In this document: positions 55,977-63,979 of the stretch, piece by piece
Layout of the letters: each line of letters opens with the position of its first letter
Position numbering within the stretch: the stretch's first letter is position 1
Assembly (NCBI GenBank): GCA_005779395.1
Contig: SXJP01000040.1
Span: 1 to 64,000 of the forward strand
Length of the DNA stretch: 64,000 nucleotides
Source: Actinomycetota bacterium
GTDB lineage: Bacteria > Actinomycetota > Acidimicrobiia > IMCC26256 > PALSA-610
Reading direction: 5' to 3'
Notes under the pieces: generated by a model
The model's input: the letters and a program-made list of their open reading frames with translations, nothing else
What the model was told of the DNA's origin: nothing
Databases searched by the model: none
Translations under genes and position numbers: made by a program

Positions 55977-55985
55977 GCAATTCAG

Positions 55986-57203
55986 CTATTTGCAGAGAAC
56001 AAGTTCACGAGCGCCAAGATCGGCATACAGGCGACGCAAGCGCGCGCCAGCGACACTCCACGAACGCATCGCCGCAAGTCGGGTCGCTCCACGCGACAAC
56101 TCGTCGGCCAAGGCCGGGTCGTTCAGAACCTGTCTGACAGGTTCTACGAAATTCGCCGCGTCACAGCACCCGACCAAGAAGCCGCTTTGTCCATCTGCGA
56201 CGATGTGCGTCAAGCCACCAACCGCAGAAGCCACGACCGGAGTCCCACAGGCCGCTGCTTCTAAAGCAACCAACCCGAACGACTCGGTGCGCGATGGCAC
56301 CACGCAGACATCGGCCGCGCGGTAGTACTGCGCGAGCGCATTGTGGCTCTGTGGTGGCACAAAACTCACCTGGCCAACAACGTCTAGCTCTTCAACTAGG
56401 GCCCTGAGGCGCCGCATCTCGCGTTCGCCGTCGATACCGCTCGGGCCGCCGACTAACAGGAGGTGGGCATCGGGGTCCTTCAACATGGCGACCACCCGGA
56501 CAGCTACATCGGCGCCTTTCAACGGCTGGATGCGGCCTGCAAACAGAATGATCTTCTTGCCGGGGAACCCAATTGCTGACCGGTCGGCTACGCGCCCGTG
56601 TGGGTTGAAGACCTCGTGGTCGACTCCTGGAGATAGAACTTCGATTCGGCTTGGCGTAGCGCCGTACATGCCGACAAGCTGGTCGCGTTCGTCGATCGTG
56701 TTAGCAAGCATGACATCGGAGCATCGCATGACGCTCGCCTCGATTAACTCGCGCTCAGGTTCAGAGTCAAAACCAGCTTGTTCCTTGACGAGCGCGAGAG
56801 TGTGAAAAGTGGTTACAAGCGGTACGTCGAGGTCATGCTTCAGTGCGTGCGCCACTGCACCCGAAACCCAGTAGTTCGCGTGCAACACGTCATAGGAGCC
56901 ATTCGCCAAAATGAACGACCGCGCAGCAGCTGTGTACTCGTCAATCAGTCCTGGCCATGCGTAGCTCGCGACCGACCGCAAAGGCCCGGCCTCAATTTTG
57001 ACCACGCGGTAACCGGGTGTGACTTCTACGACCTGCGGGACGTCAAGTGCGTCGGCTCGAGTGAAAACGTCGCACGTGACACCGGCTGCTGCGAGGGACC
57101 GAGCAATCGAATCGACGTAAACATTCATGCCGCCGCCATCGCCACTCCCGGGCTGGGCGAGCGGCGAGGTATGCACGCTGAATAAAGCAACACGCCGAGC
57201 CAT
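55986..57203 (-). CDS. mshA: D-inositol-3-phosphate glycosyltransferase
   Basis: This 405-residue GT4 enzyme catalyses the first step of mycothiol synthesis, UDP-GlcNAc plus inositol-3-phosphate. It has PLAQPGSGDGGGMNVYVDSI, HANYWVSGAVAHAL, VLSPGVDHEVFNP and ESFGLVALEAAACGTPVVAS, the nucleotide-sugar E-x7-E motif. It indicates that the organism uses mycothiol, a thiol limited to actinobacteria. It ends just before the YbjN gene. Confidence 0.95.
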   Translation of the reverse strand: MARRVALFSVHTSPLAQPGSGDGGGMNVYVDSIARSLAAAGVTCDVFTRADALDVPQVVEVTPGYRVVKIEAGPLRSVASYAWPGLIDEYTAAARSFILANGSYDVLHANYWVSGAVAHALKHDLDVPLVTTFHTLALVKEQAGFDSEPERELIEASVMRCSDVMLANTIDERDQLVGMYGATPSRIEVLSPGVDHEVFNPHGRVADRSAIGFPGKKIILFAGRIQPLKGADVAVRVVAMLKDPDAHLLLVGGPSGIDGEREMRRLRALVEELDVVGQVSFVPPQSHNALAQYYRAADVCVVPSRTESFGLVALEAAACGTPVVASAVGGLTHIVADGQSGFLVGCCDAANFVEPVRQVLNDPALADELSRGATRLAAMRSWSVAGARLRRLYADLGARELVLCK

Positions 57204-57214
57204 GGGCTGACAGG

Positions 57215-57616
57215 CTACCGGGCGTCTAGCGATTCTGTCCCTGCGGCCGATTCTGCCTGAAAAGACCTGTAGATGGCTATGAGAGCATCCTTCTGGCGCT
57301 CGTTGATGCTGTGATCAGCCAAGATCTGCGGTACGAGGTCGTCTGACGCACCTCGTTGTTCGAGTAATCCCGCACGCTCATAAAGCGTTTCCGCCGAGAT
57401 CCGTAAACCCTTGGCGATCGACTGGAGTATCTCTGCCGATGGCTTGCGCAAGCCTCGTTCGATCTGACTGAGGTAAGGGTTTGAGATTCCGGCAACGTCG
57501 CTGAGCTTGCGAAGCGACAGGCGAGCGGTGCGACGTTGTTCGCGAATGAAGTCGCCTAGGTCTGCGAGTCGCCCCTCTATCTCGGCCGCAACTCCCGACG
57601 CTACATCTCTTGGCAC
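57215..57616 (-). CDS. XRE-family transcriptional regulator
   Basis: This 133-residue regulator has the HTH at LRKLSDVAGISNPYLSQIER, then GLRKPSAEILQSIAKGL, and a C-terminal helical region. GTG 57616 is the start. Similar regulators occur near mshA in other actinobacteria. The target is not known. It sits 11 bp before mshA on the same strand and 6 bp after the RsiG-like gene. Confidence 0.85.
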   Translation of the reverse strand: MPRDVASGVAAEIEGRLADLGDFIREQRRTARLSLRKLSDVAGISNPYLSQIERGLRKPSAEILQSIAKGLRISAETLYERAGLLEQRGASDDLVPQILADHSINERQKDALIAIYRSFQAESAAGTESLDAR

Positions 57617-57622
57617 AATGGC

Positions 57623-58138
57623 TCAGTTCGCTGCGGTAACTCGCGAAGCAATCTCGCCTTCGATGACGTCGATTACGCCGTGCAACGCGCGACGAAAGCC
57701 AGACAGTTCAGCCTCGAACTCGCCTAGCTGAGCGATCGTCGAACTCAATTCGGCGTCGCCGAGTGACACAAGGTTGGCGAGCGAATCGTCGGCTACTAGG
57801 TGCTGGCGTCCGTCTTCCCATGTCAGCTCGAGAATGTCGTCGTCAAACTCGGCGTGGCGAGTATTCGCAGCGCTCGAACGACCCTGATCGCCAGCAAGAA
57901 TTTTGGGAAGTTGTTCAATGAGTTCCGCGAGCGTTCCTCCGTTAGCGCGTCGCTCTTGCTCCGCTTTCAGGATCTCGACACGGCCGTGGGCGAGGCGGCG
58001 AGCAAAGGACACTGCCGTCTCGAGCGCGCCCGACTCAGTTTTCATAGATCTCAGTTGCTCGATGTCTTTCGTTGCAACATCAGCAACGTAGGAATCGTCG
58101 AGCACGCGTTCGATGCGTTTCGTTGGGACCACCTCCAA
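57623..58138 (-). CDS. RsiG-like protein with two near-consensus cyclic-di-GMP motifs
   Basis: This 171-residue helical protein resembles Streptomyces RsiG (aerial-mycelium formation family), an anti-sigma factor that needs c-di-GMP. The pattern E-x3-S-x2-R-x3-Q-x3-D reported for RsiG appears twice with His for Gln: E40/S44/R47/H51/E55 and E142/S146/R149/H153/D157. The helices could form the two arms of the binding site. The start is TTG 58138, or GTG 58132. No sigma-factor gene is nearby, so a partner is unknown. Confidence 0.75.
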   Translation of the reverse strand: MEVVPTKRIERVLDDSYVADVATKDIEQLRSMKTESGALETAVSFARRLAHGRVEILKAEQERRANGGTLAELIEQLPKILAGDQGRSSAANTRHAEFDDDILELTWEDGRQHLVADDSLANLVSLGDAELSSTIAQLGEFEAELSGFRRALHGVIDVIEGEIASRVTAAN

Positions 58139-58228
58139 GGCAAGTCGGCGTTTCGCAGAGTACCGCCCAATCCTCTAATCGGCACGACCAATCCGCGAGA
58201 TATAGCAACTCGGAGCGAGCGCAAAGCC

Positions 58229-59269
58229 TTAGCAGTACGCAGCGACCGTCGGGTACGGATTTACCGCTGACCCGCCGCCTGGATGAATCTCGAAGTGCAG
58301 ATGCGGAGCGCCACCTCTGGCATTTCCTGTGTCGCCTACGTACCCAACGACCTCGCCAGCGCTAACAGACCTACTGCCACCTGAGTACCCGGCTAGGTGA
58401 GCGTAGAAGTACACATGGCCATCGTTGCCAGACAGCCACACCTGTAATCCACCGAGACCCGAACTGCTCTCACGAATCGAGCCTCCGACGACTGCTACAA
58501 GCGGTGTGCCGTTTGGCGACATGATGTCGACACCTTTGTGGGTACGCCCACCGGAGCGAGGGGCACCCCACGTGTCACGGAACGACATGGAACCTTGCAC
58601 TGGACATACCCAATCGCCACTCGCAATAATTCTGCCGGGGCTTCCGCCCGAAAACCCGCTACCAGGCTGCGATGCCGCAGCACGCGCTGCTGCCTCACGG
58701 CGCTGCGCGTCAGTGCGCGCTTCATCCTCTGCGCGATCGGCGACCTCGAACGCTTCTGCCAATGCAGTCTTCTTAGTTGCGAGTTCTTCGATCAGGCCTT
58801 GCTGGATATCTAGAACTGATTCGAGTCGCGTCTCTTGCACTCGAAGGTCTTCTGTTATTGCTCGAAGATCGTCAATGGCATACGCACTCTTCGAATCGAT
58901 CTCGGCGAGCAATGCTTCTCGTCGGGCAGCGTCGAGAGTTGATTCGGCATCAAACAGCGGTAACGGCAGGACGGAACCGCGGAGATATTCGTCGACAGCG
59001 CGTGCGTGGCTAGCCGACCGAACGTCTTTGAGAGCAAGCTTGGTAGTCGATATCTCTGCCACCAGGTCAGTGATCTCTGTCTCTAGTTCATAGCCGCGAT
59101 TCTCGGCCTCTTCGTATGCCGAGGCAGCGCGGTCAAGGTCGTCGCGCGCACGCTCTGCACGCTCTATCGCAGCGTCGAGGGCTGAATCAGCGTTAGCGCT
59201 AGTCGCGACCAATCCCTGGGCAAGCACCACGACGGCGAGGATCAACGGAAGAACGTGGAGGCGGCGCAT
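58229..59269 (-). CDS. Secreted M23-family peptidase with N-terminal coiled coil
   Basis: An N-terminal signal (MRRLHVLPLILAVVVLAQGL, cut near SANADS) is followed by a long coiled coil (residues about 30-190) and a LytM/M23 domain. Zinc ligands are in HKGVDIMSPNGTPLVA and APHLHFEIHPGG. Such EnvC/NlpD-like proteins cut or activate cutting of cell-wall peptides. The start is ATG 59269, lying seven residues inside the longest frame. Its target is peptidoglycan by family. Confidence 0.88.
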   Translation of the reverse strand: MRRLHVLPLILAVVVLAQGLVATSANADSALDAAIERAERARDDLDRAASAYEEAENRGYELETEITDLVAEISTTKLALKDVRSASHARAVDEYLRGSVLPLPLFDAESTLDAARREALLAEIDSKSAYAIDDLRAITEDLRVQETRLESVLDIQQGLIEELATKKTALAEAFEVADRAEDEARTDAQRREAAARAAASQPGSGFSGGSPGRIIASGDWVCPVQGSMSFRDTWGAPRSGGRTHKGVDIMSPNGTPLVAVVGGSIRESSSGLGGLQVWLSGNDGHVYFYAHLAGYSGGSRSVSAGEVVGYVGDTGNARGGAPHLHFEIHPGGGSAVNPYPTVAAYC

Positions 59270-59308
59270 AAAGGAGAAGATCGCGCACAACCGTAGTAGC
59301 TAGTGCCC

Positions 59309-59566
59309 CTAGCCCCCACTTACGGGCGGAAGCACAGCAACTTCATCGCCGTCGCGCAGTAACGCAGACGTATTCAGACCTGGTTCTTCACCGTTCACCC
59401 AAACCCGAGATATTGCCAAGACTCGCGAGAACTCCTCGCCATAACGAGACTGTGCCGCTAGGAGAAGGTCATCAAGTGAACACAACGGAAAAGAGTCGTT
59501 AGAACGCCCTGCTGCCTCTCGGGCTGCAGCGAAGAGCACGAGTCGCACTGATTGCGATTCGGTCAT
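59309..59566 (-). CDS. MoaD/ThiS-family sulfur carrier protein
   Basis: This 85-residue ubiquitin-fold protein ends in the diglycine (VAVLPPVSGG) that is activated as a thiocarboxylate. The N-terminal half reads VRLVLFAAAREAAGRSND, as in MoaD, small subunit of molybdopterin synthase. Other moa genes are not in the window, so a different sulfur-transfer pathway is possible. Confidence 0.85.
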   Translation of the reverse strand: MTESQSVRLVLFAAAREAAGRSNDSFPLCSLDDLLLAAQSRYGEEFSRVLAISRVWVNGEEPGLNTSALLRDGDEVAVLPPVSGG

Positions 59567-59576
59567 AGAGCGATAC

Positions 59577-59708
59577 TCAGAGAAAGTTCGCCTCTAGCGC
59601 AGCCAACTCCATCTCGAGCGAGACGAGATCGGCCTCGAGCAATGCCGCTAGATCTGTGTCGGATTGCACCGACACACTCTGCTCGTCCGTCACAACTTCT
59701 TCATCCAT
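59577..59708 (-). CDS. Small acidic protein (43 aa), unknown
   Basis: An ATG at 59708 opens a 43-codon frame: MDEEVVTDEQSVSVQSD, then TDLAALLEADLVSLEMELAA and LEANFL. It fills the gap between the LON-domain gene (ends 59718) and moaD (starts 59566) on the same strand, 9-10 bp from each. The product is acidic and probably helical, and no family is recognised. The ribosome site is weak. Confidence 0.5.
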   Translation of the reverse strand: MDEEVVTDEQSVSVQSDTDLAALLEADLVSLEMELAALEANFL

Positions 59709-59717
59709 CCTTGCAGG

Positions 59718-60338
59718 CTAACTATCGGCTAGCCCAGAACGCAGTATCACTAGTTGATCGTCTAGTAAGTCACAAAGCAAGACAAGCCTTTGTCCAACCG
59801 AATCACAAGTCAATAACTTTTGCGCGTCGATTGGTCCTAGTGGAGATAATTGACAGAGTTGGAAACTCGCGATGGCAATGTCGACATCGAGGTTCGGTAG
59901 CGCACCGGCGACATCATGCAACCCAGACTCTTTATATAGCGCCAACAAGTCTCGTAATCTCGCCTCGACTTCGCGCAAGTGGAGCGCGTCGTCTTTTCGC
60001 AATTCGTTCCGATCATCCTCGGTGACTAGCGCTCTGGGATATGGCTGTTCGGCGAGCCAGTCGAGAATCCTGATGCGCGAAATACCAAGCGTTGTTAGTG
60101 CGAATTCCCCGTCGAAGAGTTGATCGCAACTCACCAGCCGGCTCAGTGTCCCGACATCGAATCGAGTATCGCCACCTCCGACATCGCGGCCGCGCTCAAT
60201 GAGCACAATTCCAAACTCGCAATCGCCCGTTAGCAAGTCCCTAACTAGCGCCTGATAGCGAGGCTCGAAGACATGCAAGTCGAGCATTGCGTGAGGAAAC
60301 AGCACCGTCTCAAGAGGGAACATCGGAAGCTCTCGCAT
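59718..60338 (-). CDS. LON-substrate-binding-domain protein
   Basis: This 206-residue protein has the Lon N-terminal domain only: ELPMFPLETVLFPHAMLDLH, VFEPRYQALVRDLLTG, FGIVLIERGRDVGG, and a helical C-terminal half. There is no ATPase or protease domain. Stand-alone LON-domain proteins are common in actinobacteria and their role is unclear. The start is taken as ATG 60338 (MRELPMFPL); a start 18 bases upstream is possible. Confidence 0.85.
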   Translation of the reverse strand: MRELPMFPLETVLFPHAMLDLHVFEPRYQALVRDLLTGDCEFGIVLIERGRDVGGGDTRFDVGTLSRLVSCDQLFDGEFALTTLGISRIRILDWLAEQPYPRALVTEDDRNELRKDDALHLREVEARLRDLLALYKESGLHDVAGALPNLDVDIAIASFQLCQLSPLGPIDAQKLLTCDSVGQRLVLLCDLLDDQLVILRSGLADS

Positions 60339-60407
60339 AGAAGTCCCGACTCGCACTTCCCAACCCTATCGGTCTCGAAAGTGTCTCTCATTCCGTACAC
60401 TCACAGC

Positions 60408-60566
60408 GTGCAACGACACGAGTACTACATCGACGTCAATGGCACAATCGCCGAAGTTTGGGACGTCTTTTGGGACAGAACCCGGCCGAGGTCCGATAGC
60501 CGAGACAACGATGAAATGATCGCTCTCACAGAAGGTGCCGTCCGCTGGAATCGCGGTGAGGGGTGA
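60408..60566 (+). CDS. Small protein (52 aa) coupled to a copper-type membrane protein
   Basis: GTG 60408 opens a 52-codon frame that ends in the GTGA shared with the next start. The product reads VQRHEYYIDVNGTIAEVWDV and continues to MIALTEGAVRWNRGEG. Its first part loosely recalls the first strand and helix of START/SRPBCC proteins but it is too short for that fold. Unknown function; the coupling makes it likely real. Confidence 0.6.
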   Translation: MQRHEYYIDVNGTIAEVWDVFWDRTRPRSDSRDNDEMIALTEGAVRWNRGEG

Positions 60567-61582
60567 GTCCACATTTGCTTCGTCGAGCATTCCGACTCAT
60601 TGGAGTTGCGAGCCTGCTTACGGGAGCGACGCTCGTACTGGCTTCCTCGTCAGCGAGCGCTCACAACACTGTTGGTTCCCCGGGTGCGAATTTTCGGGCA
60701 GAGATCCGGGGCGTCGCCCCAGCGGTCGCTGACCTTACTGTCAAGATCACTGACCTCGGCCAACACGTCGAGGTCACTTCCACATTGCACACCGTGATCG
60801 TGCTCGGATACGACGGTGAGCCGTATCTCCGCATCGACGACAGAGGCGTATCTGAGAATGTGTTCTCCCCATCAAGCTTCTTGAACCGCACGTCGACTCC
60901 GGCCCACCTTGCTCCCGATGAATTCGATGCAACGGCTGAGCCATCGTGGAACAGACGCACCGAGACACGAGTCGCTTCGTGGCACGACCACCGCATCCAT
61001 CCGATGGCATCAGGCAGTTCGCTCGACCACCTTGGCCACGCGATGAGTTTCGTTTGGAGACTCGAACTGCTCGTCGATGGACAACCCGTCACCGTCAACG
61101 GAACTACGCGCCTCCTCACGGCACCTTCATTGCTGCCGTCGATTCTCGTGACACTCGGTGCTGCTGGTTTAACCCTCGCACTCCTAAGAAGGTTTCCGCG
61201 CATTGCAGCCACGACGCTCGGCATCGGGACAATTGGCGTTGCCGTAGCAATCTCGTTTGCCCGCTGGCACGCATCGACCGCCACTACAGAATCACAGGCA
61301 GTAGGTGGAATCGGACCGCTGATCGCCACAACACTCCTGGCTATAGCGATCTTCAAGACGGTGCGTCGAGGCCCGCGCGCCGCAGCGCCCTTTCTGCTGT
61401 TCGCGTTCGGCGCCACGACGATCACGGTCGGTTTCGCCTTGGCGGAGTGGCTGTTCTACGCGGAATTGCCAGCAACCGGACCTGCGATGCTCTGGCGCCT
61501 ATTGGTCGCTACGGTCATCGGAGTTGGTAGCGGTGGCGTTCTAATTAGCGCGATGTGGCTTCGGTCGAAACCTACCAACTAG
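60563..61582 (+). CDS. Secreted/membrane protein, CopC-like N-terminus, unknown
   Basis: This 339-residue protein has a signal peptide ending ASSSASA, so the mature protein would start with His34. An outside domain (residues 34-175) has a HxHxxHP cluster, SWHDHRIHPMAS at 139-150. At least four membrane helices follow (about 188-207, 215-232, 245-265, 275-330). An N-terminal His plus an HDH motif suggests copper binding, as in CopC/YcnI-type proteins. Copper is inferred, not proven. GTG start; it converges with the SET gene by 4 bp. Confidence 0.7.
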   Translation: MSPHLLRRAFRLIGVASLLTGATLVLASSSASAHNTVGSPGANFRAEIRGVAPAVADLTVKITDLGQHVEVTSTLHTVIVLGYDGEPYLRIDDRGVSENVFSPSSFLNRTSTPAHLAPDEFDATAEPSWNRRTETRVASWHDHRIHPMASGSSLDHLGHAMSFVWRLELLVDGQPVTVNGTTRLLTAPSLLPSILVTLGAAGLTLALLRRFPRIAATTLGIGTIGVAVAISFARWHASTATTESQAVGGIGPLIATTLLAIAIFKTVRRGPRAAAPFLLFAFGATTITVGFALAEWLFYAELPATGPAMLWRLLVATVIGVGSGGVLISAMWLRSKPTN

Positions 61583-62094
61583 TGAGCATCCGCAGCTTTT
61601 TCCGCTGCGATCCGTCGCTCTAGATATGTAGACATGTATCCGCGATAACGATCCTGCAATTCGGGAATCCGCCAATCGCCACCGGTTACGAGCCGTCGAC
61701 ATTGTGGCGCTCCGCACTCACAAACGAATTCGTCGTAGTCGTCGGTATCGGTCATGGCATAGTCAAAACAGATCTCTTCGCCTACCGAAATCTCGGTCAT
61801 GGCAACCAACAGAATGTTGCCTACAACTCCAGCGTTTGGAGCGCAGCAATGGTTCGCGAAATCTGCAGGGTCAGGATCGACCGAGCCGACCATGAAGAGA
61901 TTCTCATCGATTTGCAGAGCGTGGGTTCTGCGGTGCTCCGACTCAGCGTTGAAATCCTCGCGCCCCATGATTTCGCCGCCCCATGCAGCAACCGTCTCGC
62001 CGGCTGCAATTACTTCGGTCGCGAATAGGCCGATGCCTTTACGCCCAGCGTCTTGTACTACAGCCTTAGGGTTCAGGTACGAGGACCGATTCAT
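61579..62094 (-). CDS. SET-domain protein-lysine methyltransferase
   Basis: The 171-residue protein has the SET hallmarks: GIGLFATEVIAAGETVAAWG, FANHCCAPNAGVVGN (the NHSC-type pseudoknot), GEEICFDYAM, and post-SET Cys (CECGAPQC). It would transfer methyl groups from SAM to a lysine. ATG 62094 has AGAGGTG seven bases upstream; a longer frame reaching 62439 is a shadow of map. It is divergent from methionine aminopeptidase, separated by 132 bp. Confidence 0.88.
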   Translation of the reverse strand: MNRSSYLNPKAVVQDAGRKGIGLFATEVIAAGETVAAWGGEIMGREDFNAESEHRRTHALQIDENLFMVGSVDPDPADFANHCCAPNAGVVGNILLVAMTEISVGEEICFDYAMTDTDDYDEFVCECGAPQCRRLVTGGDWRIPELQDRYRGYMSTYLERRIAAEKAADAH

Positions 62095-62226
62095 TGGTAA
62101 CACCTCTGTAACTAAATACCAACATTCGGCCGTCTCCGCCACGGCACAGGGTTTCCAACGATAGTGGCCGTAACCTAGAAAAGTTGAAACGATCAATCTT
62201 GCAAAACAGAAAAACGTGAGTAACGA

Positions 62227-63168
62227 ATGACCCGTCGCACCCCGAAACGAACCGTCCAGAGCCGCACGGCACGCACGAGTGATGCGATGCCCGCAATGCG
62301 AGTACGCCCAGGCAGAATCTCCCCAGAACGCACAGTTCCTGCAGGAATCCAAAGACCTCCATATGCAATGAGCCCTGGCGCGCTTAGGAGCGCTATTCGG
62401 CCGGGAGATTTCAAAGATCGTATGAGGGCCGCCAGCCAAGCAGCTCGTGCCGTCCTAGACGAAGTAGGAGCCGCTGTCGCGCCTGGCATCACAACCGACC
62501 AACTCGACCAGATAGCCCACGACGGCTATATCGCCCGCGGGGGTTACCCAAGCACTTTGCGCTACCGCGGATATCCGAAATCGCTGTGTACATCGATCAA
62601 CGAAGTGATCTGCCACGGGATACCAGACGACCGTGCACTCGTGGAAGGCGACATCGTGAACGTTGATGTCACGATCTATCTCGATGGGGTGCACGGCGAC
62701 TGCAGCGCAACGTTCGCAGTTGGCGAGATTGACGACCACAGCGCCGAACTAGTTCGTGTAACTCACGAATGTTTGTGGCGAGCCATCAAGACGGTTCGTG
62801 CAGGTGTCGCAGTAAACGAAATTGGCCGAGCAATCCAAACCCACGCCGAAGCACACGAGTTCAGCGTCGTTCGCACTTTTGTCGGTCATGGGATCGGGCA
62901 CGAGTTTCATACCTCCCCGTCGGTACCTCACTATTTCGATCCTCGACTCTCCGAAACAATCGTCGCTGGGAGCACGTTCACTATCGAGCCAATGATCAAC
63001 ATGGGAGGATGGCAGGTCGGACCGATCTGGCCTGACGGATGGACGGCCCCAACTCTTGACGGATCGCGTAGCGCGCAGTTCGAACACACTCTGCTAGCTA
63101 CCGAAACCGGAGTCGAAGTACTCACGGCGCTCCCCGATGAAGTCAATCAATGGATCGACTCACCGTAG
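62227..63168 (+). CDS. map: Methionine aminopeptidase (type I) with N-terminal extension
   Basis: This 313-residue enzyme removes N-terminal Met. It has YPKSLCTSINEVICHGIPDD, NVDVTIYLDGVHGDCSATF (metal-binding Asp), VGHGIGHEFHTSPSVPHYF (metal His and active His), TFTIEPMINMG and QFEHTLLAT (metal Glu). About 50 basic residues precede the catalytic domain, an extension with a Pro-rich stretch that is seen in actinobacterial MetAP1c. It is followed at once by an ABC ATPase gene. Confidence 0.94.
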   Translation: MTRRTPKRTVQSRTARTSDAMPAMRVRPGRISPERTVPAGIQRPPYAMSPGALRSAIRPGDFKDRMRAASQAARAVLDEVGAAVAPGITTDQLDQIAHDGYIARGGYPSTLRYRGYPKSLCTSINEVICHGIPDDRALVEGDIVNVDVTIYLDGVHGDCSATFAVGEIDDHSAELVRVTHECLWRAIKTVRAGVAVNEIGRAIQTHAEAHEFSVVRTFVGHGIGHEFHTSPSVPHYFDPRLSETIVAGSTFTIEPMINMGGWQVGPIWPDGWTAPTLDGSRSAQFEHTLLATETGVEVLTALPDEVNQWIDSP

Positions 63169-63169
63169 A

Positions 63170-63979
63170 GTGACCGACATCCCGAACGCTCAAGCATCCA
63201 ACACCATGAACTCAACGACAGGTCCAGCACTCGTTGCCAACTACCTGAGCTTTAGCTTTGACGCGACCCCTGTTCTCGACAACGTCAACTTCACAGTCAA
63301 TCGTGGCGAGTTCGTAGCCCTCGTAGGACCAAACGGTTCGGGGAAATCAACGCTCATTCGCATTCTCGTTGGTCTGCTTCGCGCTTCATCTGGGACCGTT
63401 GAGGTTCTCGGATGCGAGCCGCGAATGTTGCGCGAAAGATGGCGTATCGGATATGTGCCGCAACGCCCCGCCCTGACTGGCGACCTCCCTGCGACTGTTG
63501 AAGAAGTCATCCAGGCAGGCAGACTCGCTCGGCGCGGCTGGTGGAAAACATTCCGACAGGCCGACCACGACGCTGTCGATCACGCGCTGGCGGCAGTCGC
63601 ACTCACAGACCTTCGAAAGCGGCCCGTTACGCAATTGTCTGGTGGCGAACAACAACGCGTCATGATTGCAAAAGCCCTTGCTGGCGAACCTGACTTGCTC
63701 GTTTTAGATGAACCAATCGCTGGGGTCGACAAAGAGGCTCAGCGACAGTTCCGCGACTCTGTGGTCCATTTGGTTGCCCACCACCAAGCGACCGTGCTGC
63801 TCGTGAGCCACGAATTAGGGGCGGTTGCCGCCGACCTCGATCGCGTCATCGTGCTGAAACGTTCAGTCATTTTCGACGGCACTCCTGCGGAACTCACATC
63901 GCGTGGCGTGAGCCTCGGCATTCATCACGACGACCTACCGCTGTGGCTCGAAGACCTAGAAGTGCCGGGTGCCACATGA
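63170..63979 (+). CDS. Metal ABC transporter ATP-binding protein (ZnuC/MntB type)
   Basis: This ATPase of 269 residues from GTG 63170 (or 257 from ATG 63206) has Walker A GPNGSGKST, the Q-loop VPQRPALTGDLP, signature LSGGEQQRVMIAKAL, Walker B LLVLDEPIAGVD and the His switch in VLLVSHELG. RLARRGWWKTF and HHDDLPLWLED resemble actinobacterial zinc/manganese importers. Its end overlaps the next gene as ATGA, whose product looks like the permease. The substrate-binding protein is outside the window. Confidence 0.9.
   Translation: MTDIPNAQASNTMNSTTGPALVANYLSFSFDATPVLDNVNFTVNRGEFVALVGPNGSGKSTLIRILVGLLRASSGTVEVLGCEPRMLRERWRIGYVPQRPALTGDLPATVEEVIQAGRLARRGWWKTFRQADHDAVDHALAAVALTDLRKRPVTQLSGGEQQRVMIAKALAGEPDLLVLDEPIAGVDKEAQRQFRDSVVHLVAHHQATVLLVSHELGAVAADLDRVIVLKRSVIFDGTPAELTSRGVSLGIHHDDLPLWLEDLEVPGAT

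Noticed and set aside
62095..62439. Longer SET protein starting at 62439
   Set aside because: The extra part is antisense to map and the spacer; ATG 62094 has a good ribosome site.
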